From: Clostridiales bacterium
Lineage (GTDB): Bacteria; Bacillota; Clostridia; Tissierellales; Dethiosulfatibacteraceae
Length of the DNA stretch: 13,205 nt
Direction: 5' to 3'
Assembly: GCA_003446975.1 (NCBI GenBank)
Contig: DMAP01000123.1
Coordinates: 6,405 to 19,609 of the forward strand
Within the stretch, counting starts at the first letter, position 1. Each line of letters opens with the position of its first letter. A program made the translations under genes and the position numbers. The notes beneath the pieces are model-generated. The model saw only the letters and a list, made by a program, of their open reading frames with translations, made no database searches and was not told the DNA's origin. Below, one piece after another: positions 1-6,717 of the stretch.

Positions 1-195
1 CCTTTTATGCATGTCGTCAAGCATAATCTTAATCTCCTCATTGATGCCTTTTTCATACTCTCCATCGGCATGGCCATATAAACCGACTGAAATGATTATG
101 TGTCCGGATAGAGTCAAATCCCTTTGGATTCTTAAAAAATCATCCTTGAACCTAGTACTGCCACAAAGTGTTATTACTTTATAATTGCCAACCAC
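1..195 (-). CDS. Nucleoside 2-deoxyribosyltransferase-like protein, 5' part (runs off left edge)
   Basis: The first 65 codons are present and the reading frame is open to base 1. I chose the GTG at 195 because a strong AAGGAGGT sits five bases upstream and the conserved strand begins a few residues later. The N-terminus has the KVITLCGSTRF opening (residues 6-16), a short beta strand and turn typical of the nucleoside 2-deoxyribosyltransferase-like Rossmann fold, followed by an alternating strand/helix pattern and a conserved-looking MLDDMHKR (residues 58-65). Related small clostridial proteins are mostly annotated as hypothetical, so base exchange on nucleosides is an inference from fold only. 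It begins 26 bases after the stop of the EamA gene and is probably co-transcribed with it. The catalytic C-terminal half is outside the window. Confidence 0.72.
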   Translation of the reverse strand, partial: MVGNYKVITLCGSTRFKDDFLRIQRDLTLSGHIIISVGLYGHADGEYEKGINEEIKIMLDDMHKR

Positions 196-221
196 GGAAT
201 ACCTCCTTAATATTAAAATTA

Positions 222-1160
222 CTATTTGGTTAATAAATTGTGCTGATCTGCTTCAACCGTTTTTCTATTTCTCTTTTTAAAGTTATCAGCTTGTGAAATC
301 AGCATGCCTGCAAGCATCAAAGCACTGCCGAAATAGCCTCTAAATGCCATACGCTCTCCTAACAATACCATACCACCTATGGCGGCAAAAACCGCCTCCA
401 TGCTTAAAGCTATTGCGGCATGGGACGCTTTTGCATGCCTCTGTGCCACAACCTGTAGTGTATATGCTATGCCGACTGACATTAAGCCACCATATAACAA
501 TGGTATTAATGCATAACCTATATTTGCTATTTGAATGTCTTCAAATATAAACGCTACTACGAAGCTAAGTATGGAGCAAGTTGCGAACTGCATAGATGAC
601 AATTTTATAGCATCTACCTTAGAAACAAAAAAGCCGATTACAATAATATGAGTCGCCCAGAAAAAAGCGCCTATCAACTGCAGCAAGTCTCCAAACTCAA
701 TGGTTAGATCCTCGTTGATGCTAAGGAAATATAATCCTATAGCAGCGACAATTGCGCCAACCCATATATTTGAAGTTGATCTCTGTCTGATTAAAATGCT
801 TAGAATCGGCACTAAAACGATATAGAGGCTTGTTATGAATCCTGCCTTCCCGGCTGTCGTATAAATCATACCCACCTGCTGTAATGTTGCTGCAATAAAC
901 AAAACACCGCCTGCTATAAAACCATATTTAAAAATTAGTTTCGGATTGCCCCTATTTACTTCTTTTTCCTTATCTTTATTCTTCTTTTCAAAATATCTGA
1001 TAATAGGCACAAGCGAAAGACTCCCCAAAGCAAATCGGATCCCATTAAATGTGAAGGCACCAATGTATTGCATTCCAACTCTTTGGGCAACAAAAGCAAA
1101 TCCCCAGATAGCAGCTGTCAAAAGTAATAAAAAACTTGCTCTTAGCTCTTTATTGATCAT
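222..1160 (-). CDS. EamA/DMT-family transporter (10 TM)
   Basis: This 312-residue membrane protein has the drug/metabolite transporter pattern: two EamA repeats of about five hydrophobic helices each. The first starts at ASFLLLLTAAIWGFAF and contains GFITSLYIVLVPI; the second contains AIALSMEAVFAAIGG near the end. Both of these are typical end-of-repeat signatures of the family. The C-terminus is a short basic tail. The frame extends upstream to ATG 1193, but homologues normally start shortly before the first helix, and ATG 1160 has a weak GGAATGG seven bases upstream, so I prefer 1160. An extended -10 promoter lies at 1231-1239. The family mostly exports amino acids or other metabolites; the substrate cannot be read from the sequence. 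A second EamA gene at 8745 is clearly divergent from this one. Confidence 0.9.
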   Translation of the reverse strand: MINKELRASFLLLLTAAIWGFAFVAQRVGMQYIGAFTFNGIRFALGSLSLVPIIRYFEKKNKDKEKEVNRGNPKLIFKYGFIAGGVLFIAATLQQVGMIYTTAGKAGFITSLYIVLVPILSILIRQRSTSNIWVGAIVAAIGLYFLSINEDLTIEFGDLLQLIGAFFWATHIIVIGFFVSKVDAIKLSSMQFATCSILSFVVAFIFEDIQIANIGYALIPLLYGGLMSVGIAYTLQVVAQRHAKASHAAIALSMEAVFAAIGGMVLLGERMAFRGYFGSALMLAGMLISQADNFKKRNRKTVEADQHNLLTK

Positions 1161-1230
1161 AACTTTACCATTCCAATCCATATATTTTATCATACATAGT
1201 GATATTGTTCTGTTTTAACATACCTCGTAC

Positions 1231-1239
1231 ATTATACCA
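1231..1239 (-). promoter_or_regulatory. Extended -10 promoter for the EamA gene
   Basis: On the minus strand the sequence reads TGG-TATAAT, a perfect -10 hexamer with the TGn extension. No good -35 is found at 16-18 bases upstream, which is acceptable for extended -10 promoters. Transcription should start near 1224, giving a leader of about 64 bases before ATG 1160. The promoter lies between the ABC operon terminator (1271-1305) and the gene. Confidence 0.6.
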
Positions 1240-1270
1240 TAAACAATACATTTTGGTTACTCCTCAACCC

Positions 1271-1305
1271 AAAAATAATAGCTGCATCCTAGGGATGCAG
1301 CTATT
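1271..1305 (-). terminator. Rho-independent terminator of the ABC operon
   Basis: Perfect 13-bp inverted repeat (1277-1289 with 1293-1305) around a three-base loop. On the minus strand it is followed by ATTTTT. It lies about 20 bases after the stop codon of the last permease gene and isolates the operon from the downstream EamA promoter. Confidence 0.88.
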
Positions 1306-1325
1306 TAACCAACATTCTTTAGCTA

Positions 1326-2591
1326 TTATTTTTTACTTGTGAAAAGTGTCTTCCATGCATACAGTCCTAAAGAAAGACCGATTACTCCGTAAGCCACGAA
1401 GGTTCGGAAAAATTCTCCAATTTGAGGATCTCCAAACAATTCCTTGCCAGCAAAAGGTGATACAATAAATAATGTATGGAACAGTATTACACCAACTATC
1501 GCATTATTGTTGGTCGCTCTTGATACAGTGGCACCTCCTACTAAAAGTGCCGCCACTGAAAACTGCGCTATCTGTACATGGGATCCAAAAGTATTCATGA
1601 CACCTATCTCCTGTAAGAAAATGATTTGCCCCCAAGCAGCTAAAACAGTTGAAATCGTTATTGCAATTATCCTTACTCTGTTAACATTAATACCTGAGAC
1701 CGCTGCAATATGCTGGTTTTGCCCAACTGCTCTAAAATCCTGACCAAGCTTAGTCTTGATGATAATCATATTGAAACCGCATAACAGGGCTATAAAAAGG
1801 CCTGAAACTGCAGGGAATGTCAATGATTTAAGCATTCTAATCTGTAGAGGGAAAATGTTTGTATACATAATTAGAGCACTAAAAACCAATACAATAGCTG
1901 ACATAGCAATTCCGCTTTTTTGCTTTCCAGTTAGTGTCTTCTTCAGCATAAACATTATCAAATACACTAGAATCATAATGCCAGATATCACCATGAGGAT
2001 ATTGAAGAATGGAACCTTTGTGACACCTCCAAAATCCAGACCAAATTTCAAAGATTCTGTGAAGGTAATGGAGTTACGCAAACCCACACCACTTGTCAGT
2101 AATAGATCTTTGTTCCTAACAGTGAATAATCCCCCCACTGCAAACAAGAATATGAACTGATAGATTCCGTTTGCGAAAAATCCAACAATCATGCTTGCTA
2201 TCATTTCTTGGCCTTTAGTCTTATTCAATAACATACCGGTCAAAACGCCAAATACTATCGCCATGGGAGCTGCAATTGCCATCGCAAGAATTATACCTCC
2301 AAATCCATTCCAAAAAGCTATCTGATAATTTGTCACTATAATCAATGCCGCCTGTCCAGCCATGGCTCCTATGATTATGCTGAAATTCAGACCCATTCCT
2401 GCCATGACGGGTATCAGCAAAGACAAAACCAAAAAACTGTTCCGACTTATTCTTTCAAGCAGCTGACTCATCAGGAAATACAGGGATTGTTTTGACGCTA
2501 TAAATGCCAGGATTGAAATAACGACAAAAACGATGACAACTATATTTTTAATCAAGAACTTCTTTAACTTGCTTGTAGATATATTGTTCAT
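1326..2591 (-). CDS. ABC transporter permease, BPD_transp_2 type (second permease)
   Basis: Inner-membrane permease of 421 residues with about 8-10 hydrophobic segments. The family signature GLNFSIIIGAMAGQ lies near residues 67-80. A cytoplasmic EAA-like loop, from KLGQDFRAVG to SGINVNRVR, spans about residues 281-307 and is where the ATPase docks. This architecture matches the permeases of CUT2 sugar, branched-chain amino acid and BMP nucleoside importers (BPD_transp_2). The ATG overlaps the stop of the preceding permease as ATGA, with GGGAGGT just upstream, so translation is likely coupled. It is the last gene of the operon and a strong terminator follows. It should form a heterodimeric channel with the 376-residue permease. 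The imported substrate is unknown. Confidence 0.9.
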   Translation of the reverse strand: MNNISTSKLKKFLIKNIVVIVFVVISILAFIASKQSLYFLMSQLLERISRNSFLVLSLLIPVMAGMGLNFSIIIGAMAGQAALIIVTNYQIAFWNGFGGIILAMAIAAPMAIVFGVLTGMLLNKTKGQEMIASMIVGFFANGIYQFIFLFAVGGLFTVRNKDLLLTSGVGLRNSITFTESLKFGLDFGGVTKVPFFNILMVISGIMILVYLIMFMLKKTLTGKQKSGIAMSAIVLVFSALIMYTNIFPLQIRMLKSLTFPAVSGLFIALLCGFNMIIIKTKLGQDFRAVGQNQHIAAVSGINVNRVRIIAITISTVLAAWGQIIFLQEIGVMNTFGSHVQIAQFSVAALLVGGATVSRATNNNAIVGVILFHTLFIVSPFAGKELFGDPQIGEFFRTFVAYGVIGLSLGLYAWKTLFTSKK

Positions 2592-3718
2592 TCTTGACCT
2601 CCCACTTTTGTCAATGCATACAGAATAACACCATTCTGTATAATCATTCTTAATACCTCCGAAAGATTTCCCTCAACTATCAACTTGTTTGCCACAGGTA
2701 AAGACATCGTCAACAGCCCCTGAAATAGGAAGGTTCCTATGATTACATGGAATATCTTTGCTTTTTGAGTGGATGCACCGCCGATTAGGATAGCTGCTAT
2801 AGCTGGAAAAGCCATGAACAAAGGTGCTTGGTATAGTTGCAGATAACCATAGCTCTGTGAGAAAACGACTATACCTATAGAAGCTATTACGGTGGAAATG
2901 GTAGCTCCTAAAATTCTCATCTGATCAACGTTAATGCCGGAAGCCAATGCAAACTTCGGGTTATCTCCTGCCGCTCTCATCTCCATTCCAATCTTCGATC
3001 GATTAAATAGATACACCAAAAAGCAACAAAGAAAAAAGAATATCAATAGTCCAGTAGGTATGGTAAACTCGACTACAGCAGCATTGTTAGGATATAAATC
3101 TGTTATAAACCTATCTGTGCGGTTGAAGAATGTTACCAGATTACCTGTTTCAGCTACTCTGACATATTTTAGTGACAATAAGTCATTCAACATTTTCCCA
3201 AAGGAGTTGTCTAATAGAATAATATTTCTCAATCCTTTCCCCAAGGGCCAGGTCATTTCAGGATGTTTTAATGGAAGCAGTATCCAACCTATGCTCATCA
3301 GCGAAACGATGGAGAATCCGGTATATGTTGATACAATCAACTCAGATCCCTTTACCTTGTTGAGCATCTGTCCATATAGATAACCCAAAATCATCGCCAA
3401 AGGAACTGAAATTGCTATTGCTAACCAAAGACCTCCAAAACCTGGGAGTCCAACCTCAAAGCTAACGACAGATCCTACCAGACCCGCTATAATACCAATG
3501 GGCAAAGCAAAATTTGGACCCAAGCCTGATTGTATGGAAGGAACCATTGCTAACACCAACACGCCATTCATGGCAAATCTCACCAAAGTATCAGACATTA
3601 ATGTTGTAAAAGGTATTTTTACAATTACAGCCATAATACATACAAGCAGGAAGAATGATGAAATGATAAATCTTGGCAGGTTTGCACCTGAAGTCATATT
3701 CTTCAAAAACTTATTCAT
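2588..3718 (-). CDS. ABC transporter permease, BPD_transp_2 type (first permease)
   Basis: Permease of 376 residues, paralogous to the next gene. The family signature SGLGPNFALPIGIIAG is at about residues 64-79, and the EAA-like ATPase-docking loop, IGMEMRAAGDNPKFALASG onward, is at about residues 243-268. Between the central helices there is a longer stretch (about residues 150-215) that is mostly hydrophilic and probably extracytoplasmic. The ATG overlaps the ATPase stop codon as ATGA and is preceded by GGGAGGT. The C-terminus reads KVGGQE because the ribosome binding site of the next gene is written in its final codons. It should pair with the 421-residue permease. Confidence 0.9.
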   Translation of the reverse strand: MNKFLKNMTSGANLPRFIISSFFLLVCIMAVIVKIPFTTLMSDTLVRFAMNGVLVLAMVPSIQSGLGPNFALPIGIIAGLVGSVVSFEVGLPGFGGLWLAIAISVPLAMILGYLYGQMLNKVKGSELIVSTYTGFSIVSLMSIGWILLPLKHPEMTWPLGKGLRNIILLDNSFGKMLNDLLSLKYVRVAETGNLVTFFNRTDRFITDLYPNNAAVVEFTIPTGLLIFFFLCCFLVYLFNRSKIGMEMRAAGDNPKFALASGINVDQMRILGATISTVIASIGIVVFSQSYGYLQLYQAPLFMAFPAIAAILIGGASTQKAKIFHVIIGTFLFQGLLTMSLPVANKLIVEGNLSEVLRMIIQNGVILYALTKVGGQE

Positions 3719-5316
3719 GCAATACCTCCCACTTTAACTTTTTTATAATCACCGGACATCATCAAACCAAAATCCACATCTGAGTCATCGGGTTTCAAAA
3801 CACCTTCAACTTTACCCTCACAAATAATGACTATTCGATCGCAGATTGATCTCAACTCTGCCAATTCACTCGAAGTCATGATGATTGTCATTCCCAGTTC
3901 CTTATTCAAGTATCTCAATTTATCCAATATCAATTGTTTTGCTCCGATATCAACACCTCTAGTCGGCTCTGATACCAATAATATTTCTGGCTCTATGGTA
4001 AGTGCTCTAGCTAAACACACCTTCTGTTGGTTGCCCCCGGATAATCTTCTGGTCTCCTGTTTAGTGCCTGTGCACCTTATATCAAGCTCTTTGACCATGC
4101 TTTCGGCATGACTCTTTATCTTCGCATCATCTCTGAAAGAAAATGGACCATATTTCTTTAAAAAATCTCCGTTCACTCTTATTGCTGTAATAGCAATATT
4201 GTCTTCAATTGATGAGTCCAACAGCAAACCGACACCTTTTCTATCCTCAGATACAAATGCCAACTTTCTATTATATGATTCGATTGTATTATTCAAAACG
4301 AGTTTTTCATCATTTATTATGATTTCGCCATCTGTTTCAAACATACCCATGATTCCATTTGCAATACCGATTTTACCTTGTCCTGCCAAACCGCCAATGC
4401 CAATGATTTCGCCTCTCATTATATCAAGATTAACACCTCTAACTGCTTCTCCTGGCATCGCGACATTTAAATTCCTAAGCGACATGACTACATCTGCTTC
4501 CTTTTCCTCATTTCTAACACTCTTAGTTATAGATAGTTCTCTTCCTACCATCAGCGCTGCGATTTCCATAACATTAGTCTCGCTTTTTGGCTTGCTGACA
4601 ACAAGATTGCCATCTCTTAAAACAGTAACCATATCAGCAACCATCATAACTTCGTCTAACCTGTGTGTAATAAAAAGTATTGCAATTCCATGACTCGCTA
4701 TTACCTTCATAGCATTGATTAGATTCTCCGCTTCGCTTTCTGTCAATACAGCAGTGGGTTCATCAAAGACCAATAGCTTAATATTTTTCTTATCTATCTC
4801 TCTAGCTATTTCAACTAATTGCATGTATCCTACAGGTAGGCTCGATACATAGGCATTTTCATCAATACCAATGTTCAGTGTATCCAGTGCTTTACGAGAA
4901 TCTCTAGACATAGCCCCACCATCAAGGAATTCCAATGCTTTACTGTTAAACACTGAGCTGACTATATTTCTTCTGGTTATCTCTCTGTTCAATTTGATAT
5001 TCTCTGTTATCGTAAATCCTGGAATCAGCATAAACTCCTGATGTACCATGCCAATACCATGTTCCATAGCTTCCTTAGGAGAAATGATATTTGTAACTTC
5101 ACCATTTAATTTAATCTCTCCCTTAAATCCACCTGTGCTATGTATGACAGACATGCCAAAAAGTATGTTCATCAATGTTGATTTTCCAGCACCGTTTTCG
5201 CCTAAAAGGGCATGGATTTCACCAGGCTTCACTTTTAAGTCAATATTATTAAGAACTATGTTGCCCGAATAATCTTTGGTGATTCCATTCATTTCAAGTA
5301 CATAATCATTTTTCAT
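3715..5316 (-). CDS. ABC importer ATP-binding protein with two fused nucleotide-binding domains
   Basis: This 533-residue cytoplasmic protein carries two ABC domains, as in the RbsA/MglA/BMP-importer ATPases. Domain 1 has an intact Walker A (GENGAGKST, residues 39-47), Q-loop Gln93, Walker B with Asp185-Glu186 and switch His218, but an altered signature, LPVGYMQ (160-166). Domain 2 has a degenerate Walker A (GGLAGQGKIG, 308-317), an intact LSGGNQQ signature (425-431), and SEPTRG (449-454) at the Walker B end. The complete Walker A and the complete signature lie in opposite halves, so one functional ATP site is expected and the other is degenerate, as is common in this family. ATG 5316 has only a weak, distant GAAGGG; the alternative GTG frame nearby stops quickly. 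It is the second gene of the operon. Confidence 0.93.
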   Translation of the reverse strand: MKNDYVLEMNGITKDYSGNIVLNNIDLKVKPGEIHALLGENGAGKSTLMNILFGMSVIHSTGGFKGEIKLNGEVTNIISPKEAMEHGIGMVHQEFMLIPGFTITENIKLNREITRRNIVSSVFNSKALEFLDGGAMSRDSRKALDTLNIGIDENAYVSSLPVGYMQLVEIAREIDKKNIKLLVFDEPTAVLTESEAENLINAMKVIASHGIAILFITHRLDEVMMVADMVTVLRDGNLVVSKPKSETNVMEIAALMVGRELSITKSVRNEEKEADVVMSLRNLNVAMPGEAVRGVNLDIMRGEIIGIGGLAGQGKIGIANGIMGMFETDGEIIINDEKLVLNNTIESYNRKLAFVSEDRKGVGLLLDSSIEDNIAITAIRVNGDFLKKYGPFSFRDDAKIKSHAESMVKELDIRCTGTKQETRRLSGGNQQKVCLARALTIEPEILLVSEPTRGVDIGAKQLILDKLRYLNKELGMTIIMTSSELAELRSICDRIVIICEGKVEGVLKPDDSDVDFGLMMSGDYKKVKVGGIA

Positions 5317-5347
5317 CTAATATCATCACTACCCTTCTAATAAAATA

Positions 5348-5371
5348 TAAGGTTGCCGTGAGGCAACCTTA
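5348..5371 (-). terminator. Intercistronic hairpin, possible partial terminator or mRNA processing barrier
   Basis: A perfect 10-bp stem (5348-5357 with 5362-5371) with a four-base loop lies between the binding-protein stop (5387) and the ATPase start (5316). On the minus strand it is followed by TATTTTATTAG, an imperfect U-tract. Such hairpins commonly stabilise or overproduce the binding-protein transcript relative to the membrane components. I infer attenuation or 3'-end protection rather than full termination, because the downstream genes show no promoter of their own. Confidence 0.65.
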
Positions 5372-5386
5372 CAACAAATCTTTTTG

Positions 5387-6550
5387 TTAATATGTTACAA
5401 AGTCTAACATGATCATGAAGTAGTTGTCGTAAATTTTACCACCATCATTCAATTCTGTCATGCTTATAGCGGTTCCTGTATAGTCTTCAAAAGAAGTTTT
5501 TAACTGATCCAAGTCCACTTTACCTTCTGTATTGCCCTTAGCCCATTCAATAGCATAAGCTGCGCCACCTTCTGTGAACATCATAGAGATTGGAACTGGC
5601 CAGTTAGATATTCTGCCTGTGCCACCTTTAGCCGCAATAGCATCTTTTGTCAGTTGAATGATATAAGGCATATCACCCTTCTTGTCATCTGGAATTGAAA
5701 GACCTAGTGCTGATGGGAAACCATGAGTTGGTGACGGACAGCAAGGAATTGGGTAAATAGCACCACCCTCGACTACTTGTGTGATTAATGGAACTTGCAT
5801 GCCACAGTTAGTTGCAAAGAAAGCAGTATCTTTACCATATTCAGCAATTTTTCTAGGAACATCTTCCAGTATAAACTGTTGCGCTCCTGTAAGACCAGAA
5901 TCTCCAGTTGGGTCTGGTGCTGTAGCATCAACAAATTCAATGCCTAGCAATTCACAAGTTTCTTTAAAAATATCTCTTCTTGCAGCCAGCAAAGCATAAG
6001 ACATATGTCTTGGGAAAGAATAATGTACAAATGTTTTCGCACCAAGTGCTACAGCTTGCTCAATAATTGTTACACCAGTAGATAACTCATCAATTGCAAC
6101 TACTATGTCTGCTACTGGAGCGATTACGCTTGGATCTTCTCCCGGCACGCCTGCAATAACCAATAAATCATCTCTGATTTCTCTTGCTCTAGCGATACCT
6201 GCAGCTACTCCCGGAACCGCTTGTACGATAACCAAAGCTTTTACTTTAGGATCCGATGCCAAAGAAACGATATTTGAAATAGTCGTTTCCTGCTCATCCA
6301 TAAACTTGTCAGGGTAAGTCATATGAACTATCATGTCTTCACCATACTTTGCAAGTACGTTTTGTGCAGCTCTATACTCTTCTTCATTTTGGGAAACTGT
6401 ACCTGTCAATATACCAATTTTAAAATCGTCCTCTGCAACTGGTGCAGCTGTTGTTGGTGCAGCTGTTGTTGGTGCAGATGTACCGCCACAAGCAGCTAAA
6501 CCCAGTACTAAAACCAGTACCAATAGTAATGAAATAACTCTTTTTACCAT
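5387..6550 (-). CDS. DUF3798 family substrate-binding lipoprotein of ABC importer
   Basis: Predicted surface lipoprotein of 387 residues. The N-terminus has a basic MVKR, a leucine/valine-rich core and the lipobox LAAC with Cys21, then a low-complexity Thr/Ala/Pro linker (about residues 24-40). From residue 43 the sequence (DFKIGILTGTVSQNEEEYRA) is the opening of the DUF3798 family, a periplasmic-binding-protein-like fold. Further family-like blocks are TYPDKF, VQAVPG, HYSFPRHMSY, FVDATAPDPTGD and PCCPSPTHG. Its place as first gene before a double ATPase and two permeases makes it the binding component of the importer. The start has AGAGGAG six bases upstream. The ligand is not known to me for this family; the fold and permease type suggest a sugar- or nucleoside-like molecule, but that is inference only. 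Confidence 0.93.
   Translation of the reverse strand: MVKRVISLLLVLVLVLGLAACGGTSAPTTAAPTTAAPVAEDDFKIGILTGTVSQNEEEYRAAQNVLAKYGEDMIVHMTYPDKFMDEQETTISNIVSLASDPKVKALVIVQAVPGVAAGIARAREIRDDLLVIAGVPGEDPSVIAPVADIVVAIDELSTGVTIIEQAVALGAKTFVHYSFPRHMSYALLAARRDIFKETCELLGIEFVDATAPDPTGDSGLTGAQQFILEDVPRKIAEYGKDTAFFATNCGMQVPLITQVVEGGAIYPIPCCPSPTHGFPSALGLSIPDDKKGDMPYIIQLTKDAIAAKGGTGRISNWPVPISMMFTEGGAAYAIEWAKGNTEGKVDLDQLKTSFEDYTGTAISMTELNDGGKIYDNYFMIMLDFVTY
6441..6477. repeat. Short 15-bp tandem repeat coding the lipoprotein linker
   Basis: Two full copies of a 15-base unit plus seven bases of a third lie inside the binding-protein gene. They encode the TTAAP-type linker right after the lipidated cysteine. This is a flexible tether between membrane anchor and binding domain, prone to slippage in multiples of five residues without a frameshift. 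Confidence 0.75.
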
Positions 6551-6576
6551 AATAAACTCCTCTTTAATTTAGTTTT

Positions 6577-6606
6577 CCTGACAAATTGTATTGTCAGGTT
6601 TTTGTT
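6577..6606. other. 8-bp hairpin before the ribosome binding site; terminator-like on the plus strand
   Basis: CCTGACAA and TTGTCAGG pair perfectly around a six-base loop. On the plus strand the stem is followed by TTTTTGTT, which is terminator-like, yet no plus-strand gene precedes it. On the minus strand it is a leader hairpin about a dozen bases before the AGAGGAG of the lipoprotein gene. It may protect the mRNA 5' region, tune ribosome access or stop antisense transcription. Confidence 0.55.
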
Positions 6607-6624
6607 AATAAATCCCCTATTAGT

Positions 6625-6654
6625 TGCACTAAAAAATTAAAATTTTCTAGTGCA
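6625..6654 (-). other. Long AU-rich leader hairpin in the ABC operon 5' UTR
   Basis: A 30-base inverted repeat with TGCACTA at one end and TAGTGCA at the other pairs along almost its whole length, with one G-U pair. It begins about 14 bases after the predicted transcription start. I do not recognise a known riboswitch fold here. Confidence 0.5.
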
Positions 6655-6663
6655 TATTAATTC

Positions 6664-6717
6664 TAACATGTTATATTTTATTTGATTTAGAAATCATTGT
6701 CAACGAACAACATGTTA
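6664..6717. promoter_or_regulatory. Pair of AACATGTTA palindromes flanking the ABC operon promoter (candidate operators)
   Basis: AACATGTTA occurs at 6665-6673 (within the perfect palindrome TAACATGTTA, 6664-6673) and again at 6709-6717. The first copy covers the predicted transcription start and the second lies just upstream of the -35, with centres 44 bases apart, about four helical turns. This layout fits repression by a dimeric regulator or a short loop. No regulator gene is adjacent. A third AACATGTT occurs inside the GalT-like gene at 12524, so the motif is not exclusive to this site. Confidence 0.4.
6675..6703 (-). promoter_or_regulatory. Sigma-A promoter of the ABC import operon
   Basis: On the minus strand TTGACA (6698-6703) and TAAAAT (6675-6680) are separated by exactly 17 bases. 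The -35 is perfect and the -10 matches five of six. Transcription should start near 6668, leaving a leader of about 118 bases. The -35 lies only about 12 bases after the stop codon of the upstream helicase-like gene, which has no terminator, so some read-through into the operon is possible. Confidence 0.85.

Noticed and set aside
1165..1221. Possible 18-residue leader peptide before the first EamA gene, with GAGGT next to its ATG
   Set aside because: The predicted transcription start (about 1224) leaves only three bases before that ATG, the GAGG is directly adjacent to it, and the peptide has no regulatory-type codon runs.
4199..4693. Plus-strand open frame of 164 codons opposite the ATPase gene
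   Set aside because: It is a shadow of the minus-strand ATPase, with Ser/Ile/Pro-rich low-information sequence and no ribosome binding site. The similar antisense frames at 1756-2160 and 2934-3383 are rejected for the same reason.
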